A model generated the notes under the pieces. It saw nothing but the letters and a program-made list of their open reading frames with translations. It was not told the DNA's origin and searched no databases. Below, in pieces: positions 9,338-17,223 of a stretch of DNA of 64,000 nt. Location: the NCBI GenBank assembly GCA_944384255.1, contig CALWSS010000033.1, positions 1 through 64,000 on the forward strand, read 5' to 3'. The position numbers and the translations under genes were made by a program. Every line of letters begins with the position of its first letter. Position 1 is the first letter of the stretch. The stretch comes from an uncultured Clostridia bacterium. Lineage in GTDB: Bacteria > Bacillota > Clostridia > Lachnospirales > Anaerotignaceae.

Positions 9338-10534
9338 ATGTTTACATCGTTTTTTTACCTCTTAAGGTCAAGAGGCCTTGATGTGTCCCTTAACGAGTGG
9401 CTTACACTTATGGAAGCCCTTGACAAGGATTTGGCTCACAACAGCCTTACGGGGTTTTATTATCTTTCAAGAAGCATACTTGTAAAAAGCGAAAGTGATT
9501 TTGATAAGTTCGACGGTGCATTTTTAGAATATTTTAAAGATGTACAGACCTATGAAGAACTGCCTAAGGAGCTTATTGACTGGCTCAACAATCCTAAAGA
9601 AAAGAAGAACAACTATGATAAGGCTCAGGATGAAAAGAATCTTGCTTTAAGCCTTCAGGAAATACAGAAAATGCTTTTAGAAAGACTTAAAGAGCAGGAC
9701 AGCGAGCATAACGGCGGCAGTTACTGGGTAGGAACAGGCGGTATGTCTGTTTTCGGAAACAACGGAAATGCATCAAATGGTATTCGTGTAGGCGGTGTTT
9801 CAAGAAGACACAGTGCTATGCAGGTTGCCGGTGAAAGGCAGTTCAGGGATTTTAGAAATGATACTGTTCTTGATTTAAGACAGTTTCAAATGGCTTTCAG
9901 AAGACTCAGGCAGTTTTCAAGCCGTATAGATGCACCTAAAACAGAGCTTGATGTTGACGCTACAATAGACGAAACATGCAACAATGCAGGCAATCTTAAA
10001 GTAGTTTACGGCAGACCAAGAAAAAATACTGTTAAGGTTTTGCTTTTAATGGACAGCGGCGGCTCTATGGACTACTACAGCGGTCTTTGCAGTGCTTTAT
10101 TCCAAGCAGTGCAGAAAAGCAGTCATTTTAAGGATTTAAAGGTATTTTATTTCCATAACTGCATTTATTCAATGCTTTATAAAGACCCATACTGCATGTA
10201 CGGCAACTGGGTAGAAACAGAATGGGTGCTTAAAAACATTTCTTCCGATTACAAAGTTATAATTGTAGGCGATGCTTCTATGGAGCCAAGTGAGCTTTTT
10301 GGAAGCAGTTATTATAACTATGGTGCAAGAAATGAAACACCGGGTATTGAGTATTTAAAGCGGTTTAAAGAAAAATACAAGCATTTGGTTTGGCTTAATC
10401 CTATTGTTGATTTAGGTTGGAGAACAGGCTACTGGCGTCAAACTTATGATGCAATTAAAGCAGAGTTTGACATGTATCCTCTTACTGTTCAGTCACTTGA
10501 TAAGGCAATTAAAAAATTAATGGTTTCAAAATAA
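9338..10534 (+). CDS. VWA (CoxE-like) domain protein, partner of the MoxR ATPase
   Basis: A 398-residue protein matching the COG3825/CoxE-like group. The N-terminal helical part opens FYLLRSRGLDVSLNEWLTL, a Gly/Ser/Asn-rich segment lies near residues 125-165, and the C-terminal half is a von Willebrand A fold. The metal-site loop reads DSGGSM (residues 239-244), where the classical motif is DxSxS; the Gly at the third position is common in this group. It probably forms a chaperone complex with the preceding MoxR protein. No signal peptide is seen. The stop is followed by a new strong promoter, so the operon probably ends here although no hairpin terminator is visible. Confidence 0.85.
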   Translation: MFTSFFYLLRSRGLDVSLNEWLTLMEALDKDLAHNSLTGFYYLSRSILVKSESDFDKFDGAFLEYFKDVQTYEELPKELIDWLNNPKEKKNNYDKAQDEKNLALSLQEIQKMLLERLKEQDSEHNGGSYWVGTGGMSVFGNNGNASNGIRVGGVSRRHSAMQVAGERQFRDFRNDTVLDLRQFQMAFRRLRQFSSRIDAPKTELDVDATIDETCNNAGNLKVVYGRPRKNTVKVLLLMDSGGSMDYYSGLCSALFQAVQKSSHFKDLKVFYFHNCIYSMLYKDPYCMYGNWVETEWVLKNISSDYKVIIVGDASMEPSELFGSSYYNYGARNETPGIEYLKRFKEKYKHLVWLNPIVDLGWRTGYWRQTYDAIKAEFDMYPLTVQSLDKAIKKLMVSK

Positions 10535-10547
10535 ATATTAAGTCTCG

Positions 10548-10576
10548 TTGACAAAGCGTGATATAAAATCTATAAT
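10548..10576 (+). promoter_or_regulatory. Full-consensus sigma-A promoter of the DUF402-radC-pspC operon
   Basis: TTGACA at 10548-10553 and TATAAT at 10571-10576 are separated by 17 bases: a perfect consensus housekeeping promoter 37 bases before the first start codon. Confidence 0.9.
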
Positions 10577-10612
10577 CAACTTAAATAAATTTTTAGTTTG
10601 TGAGGCGGCGTT

Positions 10613-11086
10613 ATGGATAATATTAAGCTTTATAGGAAAAGATATATTCCCGACGAGACTATTTTTTTAAAAGATGACGAAATAATCTCTGCCGACAGTG
10701 AAACTATAGTTACAAAATGGGATACATTAAAACCAAGAAAAGACTTTGCAAAAGGAATTTCAGTTTACTATCTTAAAGAAGGCTATAAGATAAGCGAGAT
10801 GATTAATGCCGATAATAAAACAGTATATTATTACTGTGATATTATTGAGCCGGTTTATAACGAAAAAAGCAATTCTTACATATTTAACGACCTTTTGGCC
10901 GATGTTAAAGTTTATACAGACGGAAAAATTGAGGTTGTTGACTTGGACGAGCTTTCAGAGGCATTTGAAAAAGGGTTTATTACATCATCTCAGTTATGCA
11001 AGGCATTAAAACAGCTTGACAGACTTTTAAATATTATTTACAGCAATGGCATAGAAAGTATTTTGCCGAGGAAAGGTAATAACTAA
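10613..11086 (+). CDS. DUF402 domain protein
   Basis: A 157-residue soluble protein matching DUF402 (FomD-like fold), recognisable by YYYCDI, the DLLADVKVYTDG strand and the VVDLDEL segment, whose acidic residues bind metal in characterised members. Related proteins include nucleoside di/triphosphate phosphatases and FomD, which hydrolyses a cytidylylated intermediate, so a nucleotide-phosphate hydrolase is the best guess but is inference. A strong promoter precedes it, and its stop overlaps the radC start by one base (TAATG), indicating translational coupling. Confidence 0.75.
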   Translation: MDNIKLYRKRYIPDETIFLKDDEIISADSETIVTKWDTLKPRKDFAKGISVYYLKEGYKISEMINADNKTVYYYCDIIEPVYNEKSNSYIFNDLLADVKVYTDGKIEVVDLDELSEAFEKGFITSSQLCKALKQLDRLLNIIYSNGIESILPRKGNN

Positions 11087-11805
11087 TGGCTGAGAATAAA
11101 AATGACTCTAACAAAGCTCCTGCTGTTCATACCGGACACAGGAAAAGAATGAAAGAAAGATTTTTTAATGGCGGAGCCTCTAATTTTGCTGACCATGAAT
11201 TAATTGAAATGCTGTTATATAACACATTCCCGAGAAAAGATACAAATGAGCTGGCTCATAAAATATTAAACGAGTATGATAATAATCTTTGCATGCTTGT
11301 AGAAGCAGACCCGGCAGATTTAATGTTCAGATGTGGTCTTAATGAAAATACGGCAATGTTCTTTTCTATAATGTCTGAAATTTTAAGAAGATATTCTGCA
11401 CAAAGATATAAAAAGAGAACATTAATTGATAATTCCGAAACAGCAGGAAATTATGCAGTGTATCTTCTGGCAAATGAGAAAAGAGAGTGCTTTTATGTTA
11501 TTTGTTTAGATGCCCAAAGCAGACTTATTAATTCTTCGCTTATAAGCCGTGGAACAGTAAACGAAACTCATGTGTATATAAGAAATGTGGCGGAAGCAGC
11601 GGTCAAATGCAATGCAAGAAGCATAATACTGGCACATAATCATCCCGGTGGCGGACTTGTTCCTTCTGCCAGTGATATAGAAACAACAGTAAGCATTATT
11701 AAAATGCTTAACATGATAGATATTTATGTTTCAGACCATATTATTGTTGCTGATGACAAATATTTTAGTATGGCTGATGAAGGCCTTGTTAAAAACTCAA
11801 TTTAA
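11086..11805 (+). CDS. radC: RadC/DUF2466 JAB-domain protein
   Basis: A 239-residue protein with an N-terminal helix-hairpin-helix region (ELIEMLLYNTFPRKDTNELA) and a C-terminal JAMM/MPN+ fold with the zinc motif HNHPGGGLVPSASD (HxHP followed by S and D). RadC was once linked to DNA repair, but its biochemical role is unresolved. It overlaps the DUF402 gene by one base and is followed 15 bp later by a PspC-domain gene, so the three are co-transcribed. Confidence 0.92.
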   Translation: MAENKNDSNKAPAVHTGHRKRMKERFFNGGASNFADHELIEMLLYNTFPRKDTNELAHKILNEYDNNLCMLVEADPADLMFRCGLNENTAMFFSIMSEILRRYSAQRYKKRTLIDNSETAGNYAVYLLANEKRECFYVICLDAQSRLINSSLISRGTVNETHVYIRNVAEAAVKCNARSIILAHNHPGGGLVPSASDIETTVSIIKMLNMIDIYVSDHIIVADDKYFSMADEGLVKNSI

Positions 11806-11820
11806 AAGGAGAGATGTTTT

Positions 11821-12063
11821 ATGGGTAACAAAAAACTTTGTAAGGCTGAAAATGGAAAGAAGATTTGTGGAGTTTGCCTTGGTATAGCAAATTATTTAAA
11901 CATTGATGTTACTCTTGTACGTATTATTTGGGCAGCAGTAACTTTCTTTACAAGCATAATACCAGGAGTTATTTTGTACTTTATATGTGCTTTTGTAATG
12001 CCTGAAGATGACGGAAGTTCTGATCCAAACGGACCTATAGACGGCGATTTTAAAGAATTGTAA
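11821..12063 (+). CDS. PspC-domain membrane protein
   Basis: An 80-residue protein built around the PspC domain: a Lys-rich start, GVCLGIANYLNIDVTLVRIIW, then a single membrane segment near residues 38-60 and an acidic tail. PspC proteins sense or respond to membrane stress in enterobacteria; short stand-alone versions are common in Firmicutes and of unknown function. AAGGAGAG precedes the ATG. It is the last gene of its operon. Confidence 0.85.
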   Translation: MGNKKLCKAENGKKICGVCLGIANYLNIDVTLVRIIWAAVTFFTSIIPGVILYFICAFVMPEDDGSSDPNGPIDGDFKEL

Positions 12064-12120
12064 TATGTGTTGCAGAAGGCAAAAAGTAATTTATATAATT
12101 TAATATTTTATAACAAATAC

Positions 12121-12151
12121 AGCAGGCAGGAGTAAAACTGCCTGCTTTTTG
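12121..12151 (+). terminator. Intrinsic terminator after pspC
   Basis: Perfect 9-bp stem AGCAGGCAG/CTGCCTGCT with an 8-base loop, followed by a T-run. Confidence 0.9.
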
Positions 12152-12235
12152 TATTGTAAATATTTGCCGAAAAATTAATTTATTTGATTAGTATAGAAAT
12201 AATTTTATATAATCTTTTTAGCAATAACTGATAAT

Positions 12236-12269
12236 AAAAAAGCACGAAATCTATTTAAGACTTCGTGCT
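12236..12269 (-). terminator. Intrinsic terminator of the antiporter gene (minus strand)
   Basis: Stem AGCACGAA/TTCGTGCT; on the minus strand it ends in a T-run (A-run at 12236-12240 on the plus strand), about 60 bases past the antiporter stop. Confidence 0.8.
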
Positions 12270-12328
12270 TTAAGTTTCTTATGGAATTAACCATAAGAGC
12301 GTCTTGCTATATTAAAATTTAAAGGCTT

Positions 12329-13522
12329 TTAAGCTGTAGTTTTTGCAGTTTCGGGAGCTTTTTCTGACATGCTGGCTTTAAGAAGCACAGGTGTAAGAAG
12401 TGTAGCACCTACAACGGCTATAACTATTGCCGGGAATACAACTGGGTTTACAAGACCTGCGTCCATACCTTTTTGTGCTGCCATAAACGCAACCTCACCA
12501 CGGGAAACCATACCAATGCCGACATTTAATGACTCTTTTGTAGTAAGACCACATGCCTTGGCACCTAAACCGCAGCCAATTATCTTTGAAATAATAGCCA
12601 TTACAAGAAGTATTAATGTAAATACTATAAGTCCGGCATTTATACCGCTTATATCCGTACCAATACCTATACTTGCAAAGAATACAGGTGAGAAAAGAAT
12701 ATAAGAAGCAACTGTCATCTTTTTAGCAATAGCAGTCTTTGTATTTGTTATATTGCAAAGTATTAAACCTGCTATATAAGAACCTGTTATATCAGCAACA
12801 CCAAAGAATTTTTCTGCTACATAAGACATCATAAAGCAGAATGCAAGAGCCCAAACGGCAACACGTCTGCTCTGGCCATGATTCTTATCAAGACGTTTGA
12901 ATAATATGTGTACGAAGAAACCAATAACACAAGCAAACAGGAAGAAAAGAACAATTTTTATAATAACAACTCCTGGGTTTGCACTTTCTCCGCCTAAGCT
13001 TGTTACAATTGAAAGAGCTATAATACCGAGAACATCATCGATTATGGCTGCTCCGACAATTGTGTTTCCGACACGGCTTTTAAGCTGGCCCATTTCATTT
13101 AAAGTTTCAACTGTAATACTAACTGATGTTGCTGTAAATACAACACCAACAAATGTAGCGCTTAATACGTTTTTAGCTGTAAAACTGTCAGCATAGAACA
13201 AATAATAAACACCGCCGCAGAGTACAAGCGGTACTAAAACACCTATAAGAGCTACAACAAAACAAGCAACGCCACTCTTTTTAAGGTCATTTATATTTGT
13301 ATCAAGACCGGCAATGAACATAAGCATTATAACGCCTATTTCAGCAGTTTTTGTAAGAAAGTCTGTTTTAGCAACAATACCAAGGCAGCTTGGTCCAAGT
13401 ATAATACCCGCAAGAAGGGCACCTACAACTTGGGGAAGGTGAACTTTTTCAGTCAGAAGACCAAATGCTTTTGTTGATAAAAGTATAATTGCTAAGAAAA
13501 TTAAGAAATCATAGTTTTCCAT
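12329..13522 (-). CDS. CPA2-type cation/proton antiporter (Kef/NhaP-like membrane domain)
   Basis: A 397-residue integral membrane protein of the monovalent cation:proton antiporter-2 family with about 12-13 hydrophobic segments. Family features include QVVGALLAGIILGPS, the acidic AAIIDDVLGI motif (two Asp in the ion-binding helix) and GMVSRGEVAFM. The C-terminal TrkA-N/RCK regulatory domain of KefB/KefC is absent, so it is a minimal antiporter, probably for Na+ or K+ against H+. The start has AAGGAGG upstream. It has its own consensus promoter and terminator and is monocistronic. Confidence 0.88.
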   Translation of the reverse strand: MENYDFLIFLAIILLSTKAFGLLTEKVHLPQVVGALLAGIILGPSCLGIVAKTDFLTKTAEIGVIMLMFIAGLDTNINDLKKSGVACFVVALIGVLVPLVLCGGVYYLFYADSFTAKNVLSATFVGVVFTATSVSITVETLNEMGQLKSRVGNTIVGAAIIDDVLGIIALSIVTSLGGESANPGVVIIKIVLFFLFACVIGFFVHILFKRLDKNHGQSRRVAVWALAFCFMMSYVAEKFFGVADITGSYIAGLILCNITNTKTAIAKKMTVASYILFSPVFFASIGIGTDISGINAGLIVFTLILLVMAIISKIIGCGLGAKACGLTTKESLNVGIGMVSRGEVAFMAAQKGMDAGLVNPVVFPAIVIAVVGATLLTPVLLKASMSEKAPETAKTTA

Positions 13523-13565
13523 TTTAGAAGCCTCCTTGAGAGTTTATTTCCTTAAAGCAGTTGCA

Positions 13566-13594
13566 ATTATATTCTTATCAAACAATATTGTCAA
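13566..13594 (-). promoter_or_regulatory. Full-consensus sigma-A promoter of the antiporter gene
   Basis: Read on the minus strand, TTGACA (13594-13589) and TATAAT (13571-13566) are separated by 17 bases, about 37 bases upstream of the likely transcription start to ATG leader. Confidence 0.88.
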
Positions 13595-13898
13595 ATTTTT
13601 ATACATAAAATACTGCAAAAAATTACTCAAAAATTTTAATGCTAAATTAGACAAAAAAACAATTCAATCTGTCAACAAAAAATTGTATACAGAATACGAA
13701 TAGTGTAATTTTTAATTTGATGTAATAAAAATGCCCTAAAATACTTGATTTTAAAAAATTAAAAATAAATTAAATTGGTGAATTTGCACAAAAATTAATC
13801 TAAAATTAAATTATGTAATTTTCCGAAGGTGTTTATTTACATAATCTCGTAAAATTATATAGAAATTTATTAAATAAAATAAATAATAAAAACTAATT
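13595..13898. other. AT-rich intergenic stretch without a gene
   Basis: Roughly 300 bases of very AT-rich sequence between the antiporter promoter and the LCP terminator. It contains no ORF with a ribosome site. The only structure seen is a 9-bp inverted repeat, ATTATGTAA at 13810-13818 and TTACATAAT at 13837-13845, with no evident function. Confidence 0.6.
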
Positions 13899-13930
13899 AA
13901 AAAAGCCGTATGGATTTTATACCATACGGC
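13899..13930 (-). terminator. Intrinsic terminator of the LCP gene (minus strand)
   Basis: Perfect 9-bp stem GCCGTATGG/CCATACGGC with an 8-base loop; the A-run at 13899-13904 is a T-run in the minus-strand transcript. Confidence 0.88.
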
Positions 13931-13950
13931 AATGATGTATATTTTATTGT

Positions 13951-14976
13951 TTAGTTTGTTTCTGTTGGCTGGCTTTCTTCAACCGGGTTATTATACTCTG
14001 AAAAAGGAATGTCGTCATATATGAATTTCTTAATCATATCTGATGCTGTATTTAAGTCATACGAATAGCACCAAAGCTCTCCTATATATCCTCCTGTATG
14101 GTCAATATACTCATTTGGAAGGCCACATGTTTGCATAGTAGGGTTTTTGGTTATTACAACACTTGCAAGCTGAAGTATTTCATCTGTGCTAAGAGATGTT
14201 GTAACGTATGGCATTAATTCCCTAACTATTGAAGGATACTGTAAAGGTGAAACGTCCTTCATTTTATTAAATATTAACTCAAGAACTTCTCTTTGTCTTT
14301 CAGTTCTTGCATCATCACTGTCACTTTTTCGTATTCTTGAATAACACAATGTTTGAGCTCCGTTTAAATGCACCATACCGCTTTCAGAAAGAGTTTCGTT
14401 TGTTGTTTCGGCAATAATTCTGTTAAATTCCTGTCTTTCAGATTCTGTAATTTCTACATCAACTCCGCCAAGAATGTCTACTATTTCTGTCAGCTGGTCA
14501 AAATTTACACTTACAAAATCAGTTATATCAAGACCGAAATTTGAATTAAGAGTTTTAACAGCAAGCTCAGCTCCGCCATAAGAGTATGCATGATTAATCT
14601 TTGTTTGGCCGTGGTCAGGTATATCAACGTATGTATCTCTTGCTATACTTATAAGTTTAATTTCTCCGTTTTTAGGGTTTACGGAAGCTATAATTATTGC
14701 ATCGGACCTTCCTCCGTCTATATTTTCTCTTGAATCAGTGCCGAAAAGTGCAATGTTTTTTATTTTCATGTCTTTATATTCGTCAGATATTTCGTTTACA
14801 GAAAGATTCTCCGTTGACAGGTTTTCTTTATTTAAACCGCCTATTGTGAACATAAAAACTGCAAAAGCAAGTATAAAAAATACAGCAACTATAGAAACTG
14901 TTATTACTATAAATTCAAGTAATAAATTTTTTTTCTTTTTTTTTCGGTTACGTCTTTTTCTTACGTTTTTTTGCAT
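13951..14976 (-). CDS. LytR-CpsA-Psr (LCP) family cell-wall polymer ligase
   Basis: A 341-residue type II membrane protein: a very basic cytoplasmic N-terminus (KKRRNRKKKKK-like), one membrane anchor at about residues 20-45, and an extracellular LCP domain. Diagnostic pieces are NIALFGTDSR, GRSDAIIIASVNP, ISIARDTYVDIP, KINHAYSYGG and YSRIRKSDSDDARTERQREV, including the conserved Arg/Asp residues that bind the polyprenyl pyrophosphate. LCP enzymes attach teichoic acids or polysaccharides to peptidoglycan. ATG at 14976 is chosen because GGAGG lies 9 bases upstream; an upstream in-frame ATG at 15051 has none and would put residues before the basic segment. The gene is divergent from sigG and has its own promoter and terminator. 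Confidence 0.93.
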   Translation of the reverse strand: MQKNVRKRRNRKKKKKNLLLEFIVITVSIVAVFFILAFAVFMFTIGGLNKENLSTENLSVNEISDEYKDMKIKNIALFGTDSRENIDGGRSDAIIIASVNPKNGEIKLISIARDTYVDIPDHGQTKINHAYSYGGAELAVKTLNSNFGLDITDFVSVNFDQLTEIVDILGGVDVEITESERQEFNRIIAETTNETLSESGMVHLNGAQTLCYSRIRKSDSDDARTERQREVLELIFNKMKDVSPLQYPSIVRELMPYVTTSLSTDEILQLASVVITKNPTMQTCGLPNEYIDHTGGYIGELWCYSYDLNTASDMIKKFIYDDIPFSEYNNPVEESQPTETN

Positions 14977-15011
14977 ATATAAAAACCTCCAAATTAATCT
15001 AAACCTAAAAT

Positions 15012-15039
15012 AGTATAACATATTATTTCTAACAGACAA
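15012..15039 (-). promoter_or_regulatory. Probable sigma-A promoter of the LCP gene
   Basis: On the minus strand, TTGTCT (15039-15034) and an extended -10 TGTTATACT (TATACT at 15017-15012) are separated by 16 bases. Confidence 0.6.
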
Positions 15040-15115
15040 TATTTTTATCAAAAAATAAAGAATTATTAATAAAAATCCAAATTTTACGTTTTTAAACAGT
15101 CATATAAATCATTTA

Positions 15116-15146
15116 GTATAAAACCTGCCTCCTGTGGGAAAAATTA
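15116..15146 (+). promoter_or_regulatory. Candidate sigma-F promoter of sigG
   Basis: GTATA at 15116-15120, 16 bases, then GGAAAAATTA at 15137-15146. This fits the Bacillus sigma-F consensus as I recall it (GYATA, N15-16, GGNNANAHTR) at every fixed position. It precedes the sigG start by 27 bases, leaving a short leader that contains the AGGGAGG ribosome site. Sigma-F control of sigG is established in B. subtilis and reported in Clostridioides. Confidence 0.6.
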
Positions 15147-15172
15147 AAAAAGCAGAAGAGGGAGGTATATTT

Positions 15173-15946
15173 ATGGCTTTTAATAAGGTAGAAATATGCG
15201 GAGTTAATACCTCAAAGCTCCCTATATTAAGTGCCAAAGAAAAGGCGGAGCTTTTTGAAGAGATTAAAAAAGGCAATGAGGAAGCAAAGAAAAAATATAT
15301 ATACGGCAATTTAAGGCTTGTTTTAAGTGTTATACAGCGTTTTTCAAATAGGGGAGAAGTTATGGACGATTTGTTCCAAGTTGGATGTATAGGCCTTATT
15401 AAGGCAATAAATAACTTTGATACGGAACAGAATGTTCAGTTTTCCACTTATGCCGTTCCAATGATAATAGGTGAAGTAAGAAGGTATTTAAGGGATAATA
15501 ATTCCATTAGAGTAAGCCGCAGTTTGAGGGATACAGCTTACAAGGCACTTCAGGCAAAAGAACGCCTTACAAACAAACTTTCAAGAGAACCTAAAATTGA
15601 GGAAATAGCAAAAGAGCTGGAAATGGATAAGACTGATGTTCTGATAGCTCTTGATGCCATTCAGGAGCCTATGTCACTTTATGAACCGGTTTTTCATGAC
15701 GGTGGGGACACGCTTTATGTTATGGACCAGATAAGTGATGAAAAAAATAAGGATATGAAGTGGCTTGATAATATTTCAATTTCTCAGGCTATGACTCATC
15801 TTACACCAAGAGAAAAGCACATATTGAATTTAAGATTTTTTGAAGGCAAAACACAAATGGAAGTCAGCAGTGAAGTAGGCATAAGTCAGGCACAGGTCTC
15901 ACGTCTTGAAAAAAGCGCTCTTAAGCACATGAGAAAATTTATGTAA
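15173..15946 (+). CDS. sigG: RNA polymerase sporulation sigma factor SigG
   Basis: Late forespore sigma factor, 257 residues, very close to Bacillus SigG. It starts with NKVEICGVNTSKLP, the SigG-specific N-terminus, followed by region 2 (DLFQVGCIGLIKAINNFD, FSTYAVPMIIGEVRRYLRDN) and region 4 (EVSSEVGISQAQVSRLEKS). ATG at 15173 is chosen because GGGAGG lies 7 bases upstream and the protein then begins exactly as in the family; an upstream in-frame GTG at 15134 would lie within the putative sigma-F promoter. Here it is not next to spoIIGA-sigE as in many sporeformers but is divergent from an LCP gene. Confidence 0.96.
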   Translation: MAFNKVEICGVNTSKLPILSAKEKAELFEEIKKGNEEAKKKYIYGNLRLVLSVIQRFSNRGEVMDDLFQVGCIGLIKAINNFDTEQNVQFSTYAVPMIIGEVRRYLRDNNSIRVSRSLRDTAYKALQAKERLTNKLSREPKIEEIAKELEMDKTDVLIALDAIQEPMSLYEPVFHDGGDTLYVMDQISDEKNKDMKWLDNISISQAMTHLTPREKHILNLRFFEGKTQMEVSSEVGISQAQVSRLEKSALKHMRKFM

Positions 15947-15962
15947 TTAAATATAAGCAAAA

Positions 15963-15991
15963 TAGACAACACCTCTGTTTGGTTGTATAAT
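15963..15991 (+). promoter_or_regulatory. Sigma-A promoter of the MaoC gene
   Basis: TAGACA at 15963-15968 and TATAAT at 15986-15991, spacing 17. The -10 lies inside the left arm of a long inverted repeat (15984-16016). Confidence 0.78.
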
Positions 15992-16016
15992 TATATAGTC
16001 AGTATACAATTATACA
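15984..16016. repeat. Inverted repeat overlapping the MaoC promoter, possible operator
   Basis: TGTATAATT at 15984-15992 and AATTATACA at 16008-16016 form a perfect 9-bp inverted repeat with a 15-base spacer. The left arm covers the -10 box and the right arm lies just past the expected transcription start, a usual repressor position. It is about one and a half helical turns long between arms. It does not match the FapR or FabT box from memory. Confidence 0.5.
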
Positions 16017-16036
16017 TTTAAAACGGAGGTGTTTTT

Positions 16037-16501
16037 ATGTCTGACAGGCTTGATCCGGATAGCTTAAATATGAAAGGCTACAGTATAGATGAGCTTTATA
16101 TCGGCAAAAAAGCAAGCTTTACAAAAACAATAACAGAGCATGATGTTTATACTTTTGCTGGACTCTGCTGTGATTTTAATCCTCTGCATGTAAATGCTGA
16201 GTATGCCAAAAAGTCAAGATTTGGTGAAAGAATAGCTCACGGAATGCTTACAGCTTCCCTTTATTCTACAATGATAGGCATGTGTATTCCGGGAGCTGAT
16301 GCCATATTCCTTGGCCAGAGCTGTCGTTTTGTGAAACCGGTTAAATTCGGTGATACAGTTACAATTACAGGCGAGGTTACAGAAATAAGGAAAGAAAAAA
16401 GAATTGTTACACTTAAAATGACTATTGTTAACCAAAGAGGCGAAGTTGTTATTGAAGGCGATGCAACAGCAATGGCTAATAAAGGTATGGAACAGGTTTG
16501 A
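16037..16501 (+). CDS. MaoC-like (R)-specific enoyl-CoA hydratase
   Basis: A 154-residue hot-dog-fold protein of the MaoC dehydratase family. The hydratase-2 motif is intact in DFNPLHVNAEYAKKSRFG, with the catalytic Asp and His, followed by ERIAHGML. Members hydrate trans-2-enoyl-CoA to (R)-3-hydroxyacyl-CoA, or act on related thioesters in fatty-acid or polyester metabolism; the physiological substrate is unknown here. CGGAGGTG precedes the ATG. The following hydrolase gene begins 14 bp downstream and is probably co-transcribed. Confidence 0.88.
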   Translation: MSDRLDPDSLNMKGYSIDELYIGKKASFTKTITEHDVYTFAGLCCDFNPLHVNAEYAKKSRFGERIAHGMLTASLYSTMIGMCIPGADAIFLGQSCRFVKPVKFGDTVTITGEVTEIRKEKRIVTLKMTIVNQRGEVVIEGDATAMANKGMEQV

Positions 16502-16515
16502 AAGGGGAATATAAA

Positions 16516-17058
16516 ATGAAGTTACTGGCAGAAGATACAATAGCTCTTGTTATAGATTATCAGGAAAAACTTATTCCTGTTATTAATAATAATGAAGAAA
16601 TAGTTAAAAAAACTTCAATACTTATAAAAGGTTTAAGAGAACTTGAGGTGCCTATTATAGTTTCTCAGCAGTATACAAAAGGACTTGGAAACACAGTAGC
16701 ACCTATTGCCGAAGCTTTAGATGATTTTGAGCCTTTTGACAAAAAGAGCTTCAGCCTTATGGGTGATGAAAACATAAACCGAGTTATTAAACATACAGGC
16801 AGAAGAAATGTAGTTATATGCGGTGTAGAGGCACATATCTGTGTTTTACAGACACTTTTAGACCTTATAGAAGAAGGGTACAATGTATATCTTGTTGAGG
16901 ACTGCATAGGCTCAAGAAAAGAAAACGACAAAGTTATGGCTTGCCGCAGAGCTGAAAACGAAGGCGGTTTTATTACTACATACGAAGCTGTTTTATATGA
17001 GCTTACAGGTGGAGCCGGAAATCCTCACTTTAAGGCTATTTCAAAGCTTACAAAATAA
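16516..17058 (+). CDS. Isochorismatase-like cysteine hydrolase
   Basis: A 180-residue protein of the isochorismatase/nicotinamidase superfamily. The catalytic triad is visible: Asp in ALVIDYQEKL (about residue 14), Lys in FDKKSFSL and the nucleophilic Cys in VVICGVEAHICVLQT. Family members hydrolyse amides, isochorismate or ureido compounds; specificity cannot be read. ATG at 16516 has AAAGGGG 9 bases upstream; a TTG at 16498 lies upstream within the maoC stop region and is unlikely. It is probably in an operon with maoC, closed by a terminator downstream. Confidence 0.88.
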   Translation: MKLLAEDTIALVIDYQEKLIPVINNNEEIVKKTSILIKGLRELEVPIIVSQQYTKGLGNTVAPIAEALDDFEPFDKKSFSLMGDENINRVIKHTGRRNVVICGVEAHICVLQTLLDLIEEGYNVYLVEDCIGSRKENDKVMACRRAENEGGFITTYEAVLYELTGGAGNPHFKAISKLTK

Positions 17059-17088
17059 AAAGTAAAAATTTGGTATATATTTTATAAA

Positions 17089-17120
17089 AGACGGGCAAAA
17101 TTATAAAGCCTGTCTTTTTT
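17089..17120 (+). terminator. Intrinsic terminator after the isochorismatase-like gene
   Basis: Stem GACGGGC/GCCTGTC (one G-T pair) with an 11-base loop and a run of seven T. Confidence 0.8.
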
Positions 17121-17223
17121 TATATTAATTTTGAATACGATTGTTAAAGGAAGAATTATTTATTAAAAGAAAAAGTTATATATAGAATAAAAACAATTAT
17201 TTAAGGAAGGGGAATATTAAGTA

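Noticed and set aside
12369..13196. Open frames on the plus strand opposite the antiporter gene
   Set aside because: They lie wholly antisense to a clear antiporter gene, have no ribosome sites and encode low-complexity sequence.
13810..13845. 9-bp inverted repeat ATTATGTAA/TTACATAAT
   Set aside because: It lies downstream of one gene and far upstream of the other in very AT-rich DNA, where such repeats occur by chance.
17146..17190. Sigma-H-like elements (AAAGGAAGA at 17146-17154 and ATAGAATAA at 17182-17190) upstream of spoIIAA
   Set aside because: Each half fits, but the spacing is 27 bases instead of about 11-12, so the pair cannot act as one promoter. No better pair was found.
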